A stretch of DNA of 64,000 bases, from assembly GCA_047495785.1 (NCBI GenBank), contig JBLDXI010000026.1, positions 496,001 to 560,000 of the forward strand, in the 5' to 3' direction. The notes beneath the pieces were generated by a model, which ran no database searches, was not told the DNA's origin, and saw nothing but the letters and a program-made list of their open reading frames with translations. Source of the stretch: Lepidodermella squamata (lineage: Eukaryota; Gastrotricha). Positions 45,267 through 56,279 of this stretch are shown here, piece by piece; position 1 is the first letter of the stretch, and every line of letters starts with the position of its first letter. The translations under genes were made by a program, and so were the position numbers.

Positions 45267-45689
45267 AAAAAGTTAGAAAAGCCGTTATTCAAGGAGAGTA
45301 TCAGGTTTTGCTCAGTCTGTTTGTGGAAGATAAGAAAATATAGGTTCGCTTTGACTAATTTTACATTCCCGGGAACAGGATAACTTATCTGCATTCTATC
45401 CTTATCATCGAAATCACAGTTCCAAGTTATAAACCCTTTTCACTTTTCAAGATGAGTCAACCTTGTAAGACAGAAAGAAAGTCTAATCCAGTCAAGCTGT
45501 TATCAGCTGTTTTGCATCGTCTAGACTGTTTTAGTTGTTGGTCCGAGTCAAATAGCTTATGGCCGAAGCCATATTTTTTACGCCTTCGTTTCCGTTAAAA
45601 AATCCGTTAAAAAATCCGTTACTCGCTATATGTTTGGATTTTATTTATTTAAATTAATTGTAGAAGGAAAGACAATGCTGATACATTTA
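45267..45689. other. Intergenic between two minus-strand genes
   Basis: It holds a short tandem repeat CCGTTAAAAAAT (45593-45625, about 2.5 units). The left part is the promoter region of the LRAT-GTPase gene and the right part is the 3' UTR of the transporter. No gene seen. Confidence 0.5.
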
Positions 45690-47142
45690 TTACAATTCTG
45701 AGTAGCCTTTCCGCCTTAACATACAAAATGATAAGTGTCCATCTCTGAAAATTAGAAAAATTTGCATCATGAGACTGACCGCCAGCACCAAAGCTTGAAT
45801 AGACGTAGCGGCGGCGAATCCGAGATTTTCCATCATTGTCCCGGCTAGGAAAGCGCCCAAAAAGCCTCCGACTCCAAAACAGCAGTCGTAAAACGTCGAA
45901 ATGAACGCAGGTATCGAAGGGTCGTCTTTTGCCAGACCATTCAACTCACCTAGTCGTTGAACTTCTTTCGACAGCGGGACCATAACAGAAGCTAGGCCGC
46001 AATGAGCGACAATAGCTCCAACTACGAGCTGGATAAGCCCAGGCTCGAGTCCAGGGAAAATAGGACTCGGCCCAATGATCAAATAACCGAAGATTGCAAG
46101 AATCGTCCCAACAAGGATAACAACCCAACCAGCGTTGAACTTATCAGATAATCTACCCGCTATAGGAGCTGCGATGCCATAAGCTCCGGACGATGACAGG
46201 TATATTGCCCCGACTATTAACGGATCAGTTATTTCAAACTCAGCCAATCGAACACCTAATGTCGTCTCAGTGAAGACCATCGTCATTGTACCAGTTAGGC
46301 CGGTGTAAAACAGGAAGATCATGCTTAATCCAGATAGCTTTCTTAGTGCTACAAACATGTTCCCCTCACTATTTTCGTCTCCTTTTGAGTCACTAGGCAC
46401 CGCAATGAGGATAACTGGGACGAATACTATGAGAACTACGCCCATGAATAAGTAGGGCATCATGTAACCACCAGCAGCATACAAAGCACCGCCTAAACTT
46501 GGTCCGATGAGAGTCCCGAGAGAATAACTGGTCGACATGAGTCCGATGGTGAAAGTAAAATTGTCGCGGAACAGCAATCCAAGCATTGTGAAGGTTGTGA
46601 CGTAATACGCTGATACGCCAATGCCTTGGAAAATCCTGACGAGGAAGCTGAACGCTATGTAAATCGTTCCGTTTGGGCCCAGGTCGAGTAGGCCAAACAG
46701 GATTGAACATGTCGAGGCCCAGACGATGCCGGAGCATAGAAGAAATTTTAGCCCAATTTTTAACATGGTAAACGCTTTGATAATAAAACTTTATCGACAT
46801 ATTTATAAATAATCCAAGGGACTTACCAAGTATAATAGCTGCAAAGCATTGAATGAGTTGCATTGAGCCGAGAACAGCTCCTGCAATCGACTGACTCATT
46901 CCTTTCTCGATTGCTCGATTCGGAAAAAATGGGGCTGGAACTGAGAACAAAGCAGCTCCGATGAACTGAAGAGCCAAGAAGATGGCAAGTAAAAACTTTT
47001 TCTTTGCAGGCGACACTGCGGTTTTCACCGCATCTTTTCGTTCTAAAGGAGTTACTGCCATCGAATGATAGCTTTGGGAATGCAAATAAGTGCTGCCCGA
47101 TGCCCAGACCGAGCTGAACAAATGGCTTCGATCTACACTCAT
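45690..47142 (-). CDS. MFS transporter, SLC18B1-like
   Basis: Exons 47142-46827 and 46774-45690, joined by a 52-bp phase-1 intron, give 466 residues. A cytoplasmic N-terminus of about 48 residues precedes 12 hydrophobic helices. TM1 reads KKFLLAIFLALQFIGAALFSVPAPFFP. The loop 2-3 region is GAFTMLKIGLKFLLCSG, then SILFGLLDLGPNGT, FLVRIFQGIGVSAY and LGTLIGPSLGGALYAAGGY. These are hallmarks of the SLC18 (vesicular amine transporter) group, nearest SLC18B1, reported to move polyamines into vesicles. The second half has AAPIAGRLSDKF. Expected site: vesicle or lysosome-related membrane, driven by a proton gradient. Substrate is inferred. Confidence 0.85.
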
Positions 47143-48475
47143 TTTTGTGGTTGAGAATGAAATTCCTGGAGCAAGAGCAGAAAGTTGTAATTATATAAGT
47201 GATAAGATATTATCTTATCTTTGGCAATTCAAAGCCGATGTGTCCGGCGTGCGATCCGAGTTACAGATAACAATAAGCTGTTATCTGTCCGCTGACCAAA
47301 TATTCATCTTTCGTGTGTCCAGTCATATCGTGAACTTTATTTAGGGCCAGGTGTGAGAAGAGACTTGCTTGCTAGCAGAAATCGTGTTTAATCGAAGACG
47401 TAAGCAATAGCAATTTCCCGTTCTAACGGACAATTATTAACTTCGATCCTGAGTATCGTGTTCATTAGAGATGTAGAGCCTTAATAGTAATCATTATTAC
47501 GTAGGAATAATCGGTTTAAGATGAAACAAGCGAAATTCTCTCAATAACACGCTGGTCATGGTACTTCGAGCTGTTGTTGGTGACCTGATTTGCGGAAGTT
47601 GTGATGTGATATAAACAGACTTGGGGAAATTCCTAATGCTCGCGATTTTTGATTCTTCGATTCTGATTCTCAAATTTGGGCTTAGACTCTTGATTCCGGA
47701 GCCGAAATGTTGATACCAATTCTCACCCATGCGATTCTGATTCCCGATTCTCAAAAAATTCACAAATAAATTGTGTTGAAATTGTGTTGTAATACAAAAC
47801 AGCAAGCGCATCATTCTTTTATTGAGCCTTGTCGGCCATTTCAAAAATCAAAACAAAAATCGAAAAAAATCGTAAATTAATAACTCACAACTTTGAAAAT
47901 TAATGGTTTGAATACGCTCCATTGCAAAAGGGATATTGATTAAGATTCTAAAGCTATCAATGACTTTCTATAAAATGGCTGGCTGAAATTTGTCCCTGGG
48001 ACATAGAGATCACCGAAACTTAACCACGAGAGCTCCATTGTTTTCTAGATTCCTCAATTTTGCTTTCCAAGCTGTTTGCTACATACAGGAATACATTCTG
48101 TTTCATAGTCCTCTCTTTGAGTGCGAAACTATAAGCTACACGTGATTTTTGTCAAAAAGCTGAACGCGACGTACGCTGCTGTATTTCACAGACAGATCTT
48201 ATTACGTATGCTTTATCCCGTGCTCGCCCGATTGTCTACATTGATCGATATGTTTTTTTATGCGGACGCGTTGATCTTGTTTTTCAAGTTGACGTGGTTT
48301 TGTCAAGTAAATTCATGTGAAAGCGCATGTAATTGCCCATGATATTATGTAGCCACTCATTCAGCAAAGTGTTTAAACATACATTTTGTATTTTCAGATT
48401 TCATGTGTTTTGATTTCTTCGCTTGATAGATAATGTTCTCTATCCGTATGCGAAAGTGATGACTGTAGGAGTCAG
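47143..48475. other. Intergenic
   Basis: It lies between divergent genes: the transporter (minus) and the first nuclear receptor (plus). Near 47640-47760, GATTCTGATTC-like degenerate repeats occur. ORFs at 47497-47844 (minus) and 48121-48342 (plus) have no recognisable domain. Confidence 0.45.
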
Positions 48476-48484
48476 TATATAAAA
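48476..48484 (+). promoter_or_regulatory. TATA box of nuclear-receptor gene 1
   Basis: TATATAAAA lies 52 bp before the ATG at 48536. The related gene at 54896 has TATATAAAG at a similar distance. Confidence 0.55.
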
Positions 48485-48535
48485 TATAACGCCAGTGTAA
48501 CGAGCGAACTTTTCATCCTAGCCACTCAAGAATCA

Positions 48536-49938
48536 ATGCCCAAGCCACTTCGACCTACTTCATGTGAGGACACAGTGAAATGTCGTGTTTGTGATCTTGT
48601 TGTACCTCGGCGCCTCAAGTATCAACCCTCCTGCTGCGAGGCCTGCCAGAAATTCTTCAGGCGGAACTGCCATCGAACCGATCAACTCAAGTGCAAGCAC
48701 GCCAAATTAAAGCAACGCCCGGAACAATCCAAATTTGCAGTCTACGTAAGCCGGAGTATGTGTTCCCGCTGTCGGTTCGACAAATGTGTAGCAGCTGGAA
48801 TGACCAGTGAGGAAAACCGCCAATAACACATTTCAATAATCTTTTTGTTAAAATTGCAGGCAAATTTTTGATTCAAAATAATACTCACGGTATGAAATCG
48901 GAGCCCGGAAGTGAGGAAAGCGATCCATCAGAAAGTAATAGTGGGATTCCGTTACTCGAGCCAGCTGAGAGCTATGCAATCACGCTCACGCTGCCAAAAA
49001 CGCCCGAGTCTTTGGTCCAAAATCCAATAGAAAAGCTGGTTCGAACTTCTATTCATGCTTTCACGGTACTTCACGGACTCGAATTTGTAGGATTAACTGA
49101 TTTAGCCATAGTTTTACCTTATGTGCTAATCGATTGCAGGGTCCGCTGAAAGAAAGGTCTGATCCCGCTCAACAACTTGATTTACGCTCTCGCATCGTCC
49201 AACGGATCCACTACAACGTTGAACACGTCAAAGCATACCAGTTTCAGTTCCTAGGTGAGAAAGACTTTGCTAAAATGAAGCTGAAGCAATTTCCCACTAC
49301 CAGAGGCCTGGAATGACATCAACATTGATGACGTGGAGCCCGGTCGAGGGTTTGCATCTGGAAAAATGAGTTCTGTTTTCCACAACCTTTCGGGTGATTC
49401 GAAACCATCATGGTATGGTCTGGATGATGAAGTGAAGGAGCTCATTTACCGCGACTTCCCGTATTTATCGGTAGAGATTCCCTTGTTTTGTGCTTCCATC
49501 CTATATTCAAAATTAAATCCAGGTACTGGAGAAAGAGTATCATTTGCTGAAGAAACTGCTGAGCAAGCTAGCTCCTACCTTCATCGAAGCTGCATTAGTT
49601 CTGAGCATATCGATATTTCACGGTAATAATGAGCTTTCTAGCTTTAACATTTCATTGAGTTGAACTTTTCAGACGAGACAGGCAAAAATAAGCAACTTCA
49701 GCGCTTTCAGAGAAAACTTATCGCTGCTCTGATGGGAGTAATAAGCGACAGATACGGCGATAGCCGTGACGTTTTAAATGACCGCTTGAAGCTTCTTGGT
49801 CAATGTATCGCGACTAATGTTCGGCTGCAAAAACTAGCGCTAACCATCTTCGAACATGAAGCCCATGATTCCCATTTTTGCAGTTCAGCTGCTGTAGCTC
49901 TTAATTTTTCACCCGGATTTCAAGATGCTGATCGGTGA
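48536..49938 (+). CDS. Divergent nuclear receptor 1 (type I)
   Basis: Six exons (48536-48806, 48860-49086, 49140-49254, 49304-49470, 49523-49622, 49673-49938; phases 1,0,1,0,1; introns 50-53 bp) give 381 residues. The DNA-binding domain covers about 16-90. Finger 1 is C-x2-C-x14-C-x2-C (CRVC .. CEAC) with P-box CEACQKFFRRN. Finger 2 begins CKH and ends MCSRCRFDKCVAAGM. The usual second Cys of finger 2 is absent. A short hinge is followed by an all-helical C-terminal region, probably the ligand-binding domain: LVRTSIHAFTVLHGLEF, SSVFHNLSGDSKPSW, LAPTFIEAALVLSISIFH, then a long last helix pair. Likely a nuclear, DNA-binding transcription factor; ligand unknown. It is closest to the gene at 54896. 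Confidence 0.85.
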
Positions 49939-50244
49939 AAATACTTGCCAGAATGACATGTATTCGCTATTTTCAGCAACAATTAATTTTTGCTCAAATG
50001 AGATATTTTCAGCCACTGCAAAATAAAACGGGTGTTCTGCCAAGCTGTTCTGCTGTTCTAGCAGCGTGCCAATAAAGAATAAAGGATCACCTTAGAAACG
50101 AGAGTATCACTTGCTCTTTTAAAGGGGGTTCGCGTTATACTGAGCTCCTAGAGAACAGAGGTATTTCTGTTCATCTGCTCATCATCATGTTTATCTGCGC
50201 ATTGTTTGCGAAGCGCAACAATTCTGGTTCCACACAATTCTCAC
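49939..50244. other. Intergenic, downstream of receptor 1
   Basis: Poly(A)-like AATAAAG occurs near 50073. At 50152-50176, AGAGAACAGAGGTATTTCTG is an imperfect version of the 32-bp palindrome near 63281. No gene seen. Confidence 0.4.
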
Positions 50245-50637
50245 AAATTCGAGCCCGTGGAGTAATGTGAAAGCATGTATCGATGTTCGTAAATGTTTTT
50301 CAGGTAAACTTGCAGCCACAGCTTTAGGAATTTCGGTTAAAACACGATCGCTATCTGCGGCGTCTTGGAGGTTTTCACTCATAGCCGTTCTGTCAGCGTA
50401 GAATTTACCTAAAAGAAACTTTTATAGCCGTTAGGAAGAAGGTAAAAAGGATTCGCTCACTCTGCATTCCAACGGCAATGCATTTCTCGAAACGGCATTT
50501 GCCGCACATTCGTCGGCTGATGTAGTATTTTAGCTTGTTAGGATCGGCTTTTGCGCCTTTCTTCGAATGGTGACACTTGAGGGAGTCCCTGCGATGGCAA
50601 TTCCTTCGGTAGAATTTTTGGCAGGCTTCACAGCACT
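50245..50637 (-). pseudogene. Nuclear receptor fragment: truncated DBD exon 1 and exon 2
   Basis: Minus strand. Exon 1 (50637-50461) starts abruptly in the first finger (CCEACQKFYRRNCHR), then CHH and MCGKCRFEKCIAVGM. A 52-bp phase-1 intron follows. Exon 2 (50408-50245) ends RTSIHAFTLLHGLEF. Both frames are open and splice sites are good. The first Cys pair and the start codon are lost at the edge of the inverted repeat (50638), and no exon 3 follows on the left. Confidence 0.8.
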
Positions 50638-51467
50638 TTCCCTGACTAAGTACTTGCTTTGCAATTCAAGCCTTTTTCCGTGTTATAGTGAGTTATTGGA
50701 TCAAATAATTTTTGCCGCCTCATCGGTTAAAAATCAGCATTTATCGGGATGGCTCCATATCGGTTATCATCGGAACAATATTTACAAGCGGACACAAAAA
50801 TGTTGCTCTATTCGACAATGTTCAGCGCCTCTGCAGTCGAATCGTGAAACTCCTTGCACTCAGGACTCAGGACGCCCAACATCAAAACAGGTGCGAGCTT
50901 TCCTGATAATAGCTACTGATTTTGAAACGCACTGCTTGAGCAGTTTCATGCGGAGTCGGACGAGTTCGGCATCGCCATGCTGCGTCTCGCTGAAAACTTC
51001 CCATATAGTCTCGACTAACCTTCGCTGAAATTTCTTTATTCGCTGATTTTTCGCTGATTGGTCTACAAATTGCGAAAATAGGGCAAAGTGCAAATAGTGG
51101 ATAACTCGAATGAAAATTACCGTGAAAAATGGCGATTGCAAGTAGTAAGGTTGCCTCGATAAAATTTGGGTTAAATCTATCGAGCGAAATCTTCAGTTTT
51201 CTGAACTTCTTGTCAAGGACCTTTTCAATAATAAGATAGTTAATATTGATATTTTTGGGGCAAATCGAAGGATTAATTACTGCCAAGTCAGGAAATTTTC
51301 GAGCCATGAAATCGACCATCTCATCATCAAGCCCAAACCAGGATGGCTTCGAACTGCCAGATAGGTTATGAAATATCGTGCACATGTGAGATGTTGCTGA
51401 GGCCCGAATTTCGATGACGTCGTCCATGCTTATTTCTTCAAATGAAGCTGGAAAAGGGAAGTAATTA
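50638..51467 (-). repeat. Inverted repeat, left arm (830 bp)
   Basis: Its reverse complement matches 51663-52526 along its full length. The only differences I found are one C/T change near 51305 and a 34-bp tandem duplication present only in the right arm. The arm holds nuclear-receptor exons 4 to 6 and their 3' flank. A 195-bp spacer separates the arms. Confidence 0.92.
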
Positions 51468-51623
51468 CATTAAGGTGTTCATTATACTCGACGTACCAAT
51501 AAACTGGAAACTATAAGCATTAAGATGATCGACGCTGTACTTCATCCGTTGAAGAAGTTGAGAGCTGATTGTTAGCCACTGTTCGTCACCATAATCAAAC
51601 GACTGTTTCTCTTTCAAAGGGCC
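50860..51623 (-). pseudogene. Nuclear receptor 2, exons 3 to 6 without exons 1-2 upstream
   Basis: Exons 51623-51497, 51447-51281, 51220-51121 and 51062-50860 have the same phases and nearly the same lengths as in the complete receptors and encode an open C-terminal region: GPLKEKQSF .. SFQF, then SMDDVIEIRASATSHMCTIF, SSKPSWFGLDDEM, FNPNFIEATLLLAIAIFH, and KKFQRRLVETIWEVFSETQ. The exons that should lie upstream (51663 onward) are replaced by the inverted copy. Exons 1-2 lie downstream at 50637-50245 instead. Coding capacity is intact but the gene order is permuted, so a normal receptor cannot be made from this locus as it stands. Confidence 0.8.
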
Positions 51624-51682
51624 CTGATTCGAAAAATTTCATCATAGCGTCTTGAATGACAATAATTACTTCCCTTTTCCAG

Positions 51683-52304
51683 CTTCATTTGAAGAAATAA
51701 GCATGGACGACGTCATCGAAATTCGGGCCTCAGCAACATCTCACATGTGCACGATATTTCATAACCTATCTGGCAGTTCGAAGCCATCCTGGTTTGGGCT
51801 TGATGATGAGATGGTCGATTTCATGGTTTGGGCTTGATGATGAGATGGTCGATTTCATGGTTCGAAAATTTCCTGACTTGGCAGTAATTAATCCTTCGAT
51901 TTGCCCCAAAAATATCAATATTAACTATCTTATTATTGAAAAGGTCCTTGACAAGAAGTTCAGAAAACTGAAGATTTCGCTCGATAGATTTAACCCAAAT
52001 TTTATCGAGGCAACCTTACTACTTGCAATCGCCATTTTTCACGGTAATTTTCATTCGAGTTATCCACTATTTGCACTTTGCCCTATTTTCGCAATTTGTA
52101 GACCAATCAGCGAAAAATCAGCGAATAAAGAAATTTCAGCGAAGGTTAGTCGAGACTATATGGGAAGTTTTCAGCGAGACGCAGCATGGCGATGCCGAAC
52201 TCGTCCGACTCCGCATGAAACTGCTCAAGCAGTGCGTTTCAAAATCAGTAGCTATTATCAGGAAAGCTCGCACCTGTTTTGATGTTGGGCGTCCTGAGTC
52301 CTGA
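51683..52304 (+). pseudogene. Nuclear receptor exons 4-6, inverted duplicate
   Basis: A plus-strand copy of exons 4, 5 and 6 of receptor 2. It has no exon 3 upstream, and the 34-bp duplication at 51790-51857 shifts the frame and brings a stop after DFMVWA. Exons 5 and 6 remain open. It is non-functional as a receptor. Confidence 0.85.
51790..51857 (+). repeat. 34-bp tandem duplication
   Basis: TGGTTTGGGCTTGATGATGA and the following 14 bases occur twice head to tail, 51790-51823 and 51824-51857. The left arm of the inverted repeat has it once. Confidence 0.95.
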
Positions 52305-52526
52305 GTGCAAGGAGTTTCACGATTCGACTGCAGAGGCGCTGAACATTGTCGAATAGAGCAACATTTTTGTGTCCGCTTGTAAATATTGTTCCGATGATAA
52401 CCGATATGGAGCCATCCCGATAAATGCTGATTTTTAACCGATGAGGCGGCAAAAATTATTTGATCCAATAACTCACTATAACACGGAAAAAGGCTTGAAT
52501 TGCAAAGCAAGTACTTAGTCAGGGAA

Positions 52527-53024
52527 GAATCTATCTTTGAGTGCGATCATCAGTTGCTCATCGGCGAAATTCAAATTGAACCACACGGGAAACCCTTTGT
52601 AAACTTCGACTACAGTCGCGGGAAAGAGAAATTAGAAGAACAATTTCAGCTGTAATATAGCCAAATCTCAATTGATTTATCAGTCAGGTCCTCACACGGG
52701 AATTCAACTACGATTTTAAATAAATAACTAATCCGCGATTGCAATACCTTGATAATGATTTCATTTTATCGGGCCCAATCGCTTCTCAAATTCGAAGGAT
52801 AAACAACACGTCCGTTATAAGCTGTTAAAGCTCATAATCTGGGGGCGCTCATTCCTTTCATGTGTGTAGAATAACAGTGAATTCACGCTGATAAATCAAT
52901 GCAGATTTTATGAACTTATGTACGTGAGGCTATCCCTCGCACCCGCTCACATTCGCGAACGCAGTAGAACTATTCATCTGACTGTTATTCATTTGCAAAA
53001 AGGTCTGCCTTTTGATTTTGCATT
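52527..53024. other. Intergenic before nuclear receptor 3, with an orphan reading frame
   Basis: A frame running from about 52483 inside the repeat arm across its edge to a stop at 52655 encodes about 57 residues (.. YLVREESIFECDHQLLIGE .. KEKLEEQFQL) with coding-like composition but no known domain. Near 52950, CATTCGCGAACG resembles CGTTCGCGAGCG before receptor 5 on its own strand. No TATA box clearly seen. Confidence 0.35.
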
Positions 53025-54338
53025 ATGACTAAATGCCCTGTCTGCGATTGCTTCGTAGCGCCGCGTGAGAAATATCAACCGCGAACCTGCGATGCCTGCC
53101 AGAAATTCTTTCGCCGTAATGGCCAACGTTACAGCAAGCTAAAATGTTGCCATGACCCTCGATCGGCAAACCAATCGGTTTCTTCTATCTATTTCGCGCG
53201 AAAAATGTGCCCTAAATGCCGATTCGATCGCTGTTTGGCGACAGGAATGCAGAGTTTGTTATGCATATCATTATACTTTCATGAAACATAGGTAATTTCA
53301 ACCAGGCAAATTTCTATGCGAAGATGCGAAGATTGCCCGCATGAAACAAGATCTACCCAAACCCGATCCTACTCTGAGTAAGACTCCCGAGATGGTCATT
53401 GATGATTCGAATTCTAAAATTGCGATGCTATCGATTCGAGCTTTCACATTTCTTCATGGTCTTGAATTCGTAAGAAGCTTAAACAATATCTTTGAATTAA
53501 TTTGACATCTGAGTTCGCCAAAGGCTCCTGTTAAGAATTTCTCGATACTTGATTCGAAACAGTTACGTGAGAGACTAGTCCAACAAGCTGCTTATGCCGC
53601 CGATCTTTTAAACACTTACGGCTTCTGCTTTCTCGGTGAGTCTCATCAGGGGTAAAGATTGTATGGCAATTTTGTCTTCCATTACAGATCTCGCTCCGGA
53701 ACTTACTGAAGAAGATTTCCTCGACTTGCGAGCTTCGTCAACAATTCACATGACTGCAATTTATCACAATTTGCCTAGTTCAGCGAACCCTTCTTGGCTC
53801 GGAACGCCGGATGAAGTATTGCCTCTATTGGGCCACACCTTTCCGCAACTAATGGCGGTATAATTATTTTTCTAACTAAGGGAATATCGACAAACGTTTT
53901 CGTAGAAAGGATTGCCGAAAATCAATCGTTTGAAGCAGCAACTCGACGCTTTTAACCCGACTTTCTTAGAGGCTGCGCTCTTGCTGAGCATTTCAATTTT
54001 TCACGGTACGGCCCTGTAAAGCTGATGCGGATGATGATCAGGTTTTTTTCCTAGATATTTCTGGTAGAAATTCCCGTGTCGTGCAACTGCAACGGCAATG
54101 TTTTGCTGCTCTGCGCACTGAGATGCTAAATGCTGCTAGCGGGGATAAATCATTGGTTAAGGCTAGACTGCTAATGTTTCGCAAGTGTTTTGAAGCCGCC
54201 ATCGATGTTCAAAAACATACGCTGAGTGAAGTGGCTGCCACGAAGGATTCGTCGCCTATGTTCAAGATTTTCACCAAGATTATTAATTTCGCTGAATCTG
54301 GACCACCATTGGTAGGGGTGGGTGAACCCATTGTGTAA
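53025..54338 (+). CDS. Divergent nuclear receptor 3 (type II)
   Basis: Six exons (53025-53253, 53306-53469, 53524-53635, 53688-53857, 53906-54005, 54055-54338; phases 1,0,1,0,1) give 352 residues. It starts directly with the DBD: MTKCPVCDCFVAPREKYQ, CDACQKFFRRN, then CCH and MCPKCRFDRCLATGM. Finger 1 is C-x2-C-x14-C-x2-C; finger 2 lacks the second Cys and has C-x-H. The ligand-binding-like region includes IRAFTFLHGLEF, MTAIYHNLPSSANPSWLG, FNPTFLEAALLLSISIFH and LRTEMLNAASGDKSLVKARL. It is close to the genes at 57523 and 60475. Probable transcription factor, ligand unknown. No N-terminal domain is present. Confidence 0.85.
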
Positions 54339-54592
54339 AAATATCAATTCGAAAAATCTCCATAAAAATGATGACACCAACTATTGCACCCTCTTATTCA
54401 CGAAAATGAAACATGGAGATAGAACCTATGCCAACGGATTGATGATTTCGAAAACGTTTTCATATCAATATAGTTTTTATAGATTCGGATTCAGCCGAAA
54501 ACACCCAAGACTGTTTAACTCAATATCGATTAAAACTTGTTGAAAAATTGAGATAGAACTTGTTCTCGAAGTGTTGATAGTATGTTGTCCAT

Positions 54593-54707
54593 CTTGAAGC
54601 TTTCGAAAGCTGCTATAATTACAAACATGCTGTTAGCATCCCCTCCGAGGTAATGTCTCTCTGAAATTTGACCAACAAACCTCATTTTTGCAAAGACATG
54701 TTGCAAT
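54593..54707. repeat. Dispersed repeat, copy 1
   Basis: Landmarks AAAGCTGCTATAA, ATGCTGTTAG, ATCCCCTC, TCTCTC and GACAAAC/ATCTCA run in the same order here and at 63857-63987. They diverge, with small gaps. The family is not identified. Confidence 0.6.
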
Positions 54708-54829
54708 CGTAATGGCAGGGCGGTCAATAAAGTATTTTAAGGACTGTTTATCATCCTCGTTTTTTTCATACGTCTGTGGATCAATAATCTGCCACCGCAT
54801 GCCTGCGAAAACGGAGGAATATAATTTCG

Positions 54830-54838
54830 TATATAAAG
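54830..54838 (+). promoter_or_regulatory. TATA box of nuclear-receptor gene 4
   Basis: TATATAAAG lies 58 bp before the ATG at 54896, matching the placement in receptor 1. Confidence 0.55.
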
Positions 54839-54895
54839 CTGTTTGGCGAATGAACTCGCTCACAAGTTATTTTGTTCTCGAATCTTGGACGATTA

Positions 54896-56279
54896 ATGCC
54901 TAAACCGCTCCGTTCTGCTGAAACGGTTGGCGGTGTTGTGAAATGTCGCGTTTGCGATCTGGTTGTATCGCGTCGTCCCAAGTACCAACCTTCCTGCTGC
55001 GAAGCGTGTCAGAAATTCTTCAGGCGGAACTGCCATAGAGCCAGTGAGCTGAGGTGCAAGCATACCAAAGGGAAGCAAAGCCCAGACCTCGCCAGATATC
55101 CTGTCTATGTAACCCGTGGTATGTGCTCCAAATGTCGATTCGACAAATGTATTGCAGCTGGAATGACAAGTGAGGATACGGCAGATGATTTCACTTGATG
55201 TGAATCATGCATTGTGCATTTTCTAGGCAAGTTTCTGACCCAGATGGTTGGCGGATCGAGATCGGGGTCTATATGTGAAAATAAAGAAGAGACCGCACCG
55301 TCCGAAGTCAGAGTCATTTCCCTGCCACTCACACCAGAATCATTGTTCGACAATCCAACGGAAAATCTGGTTCGAACTTCTATTCACGCTTTCACCGTTC
55401 TTCATGATCTTGAATTCGTGAGCTTGGAGCAACTAATGAAAGGTTCACTGTTTTCACTTGAAGCCTGAATTTTAGGGTCCACTGAAAGATAGGTCCGATG
55501 CCGCTGAACAGCTCGATTTACGTTCTCGCATTGTTCAACGAATGATCTACAACGTTGAACATGTGAAAGCATACCAATTTCAGTTTTTAGGTGAGAAATA
55601 TCCTTGTCAGTTGTCAGTAATAATGCTGAAACAATTTTCCGTTACCAGAGGCTTGGGAGGACATCAGCATTGATGACGTTGAGCCGGGACGAGGGTTTGC
55701 CTCTGGAAAAATGAGTTCCGTTTATCACAACCTGTCAGGTGATTCGAAGCCATCCTGGTACGGAATGGATGATAACGTAAAGGAGTTAATTTATCAGGAA
55801 TTTCCCTACTTAACGGTAAAACAATGCTTTGAAGTTTCCATTTTACTATGAAATCAATTCCAGAAGCTGGAGAAAGAGTTTTATCTGCTGAAGAGACTGC
55901 TGAGCAAGCTTGCGCCTACTTTCATCGAAGCTGCATTAGTTCTAAGCATATCGATATTTCACGGTAACATGGAACATTGGGTTTTTAGGATTTTGTAATT
56001 GCGAACATTCCAGATGAGACGGGCAAAAATCGACGAATCCAACGCTTGCAAAAACAGCTGATTGATGCTCTGCGGGGAGTAATAAGCGACAGGTACGGTG
56101 ATAGCCCTGATGTTTTGAATAGCCGCATGCAGCTTCTTGGCCAAAGCGTTACGACTACTGTTCGGCTGCAAAAGCTAGCACTAACTTTCTTTGAACATGA
56201 AGCCCACGACTTGGAGTTTTGCAGTTCAGCTGCTCTGGCTCTCAATATGCAGCGAGATTTGACAATGAATAATGATTGA
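54896..56279 (+). CDS. Divergent nuclear receptor 4 (type I)
   Basis: Six exons (54896-55169, 55227-55417, 55476-55590, 55649-55815, 55864-55963, 56014-56279) give 370 residues. It is a close paralogue of receptor 1: MPKPLR start, CRVCDLVVSRRPKYQ, CCEACQKFFRRNCHR, CKH, MCSKCRFDKCIAAGM. The C-terminal part has VRTSIHAFTVLHDLEF, WEDISIDDVEPGRGFASG, SSVYHNLSGDSKPSW and LAPTFIEAALVLSISIFH. Even intron edges are alike. The two genes probably arose by duplication of a unit that included the TATA box. Confidence 0.85.

Larger units (their letters stand above)
51663..52526 (+). repeat. Inverted repeat, right arm (864 bp)
   Basis: Partner of 50638-51467; 34 bp longer because of an internal tandem duplication. 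Confidence 0.92.
54339..54895. other. Intergenic between receptors 3 and 4
   Basis: 54593-54707 is a repeat shared with 63857-63987. The promoter of receptor 4 is at the right. Confidence 0.45.

Noticed and set aside
47497-47844. 115-codon minus-strand ORF
   Set aside because: Built on degenerate GATTCTGATTC repeats; no domain.
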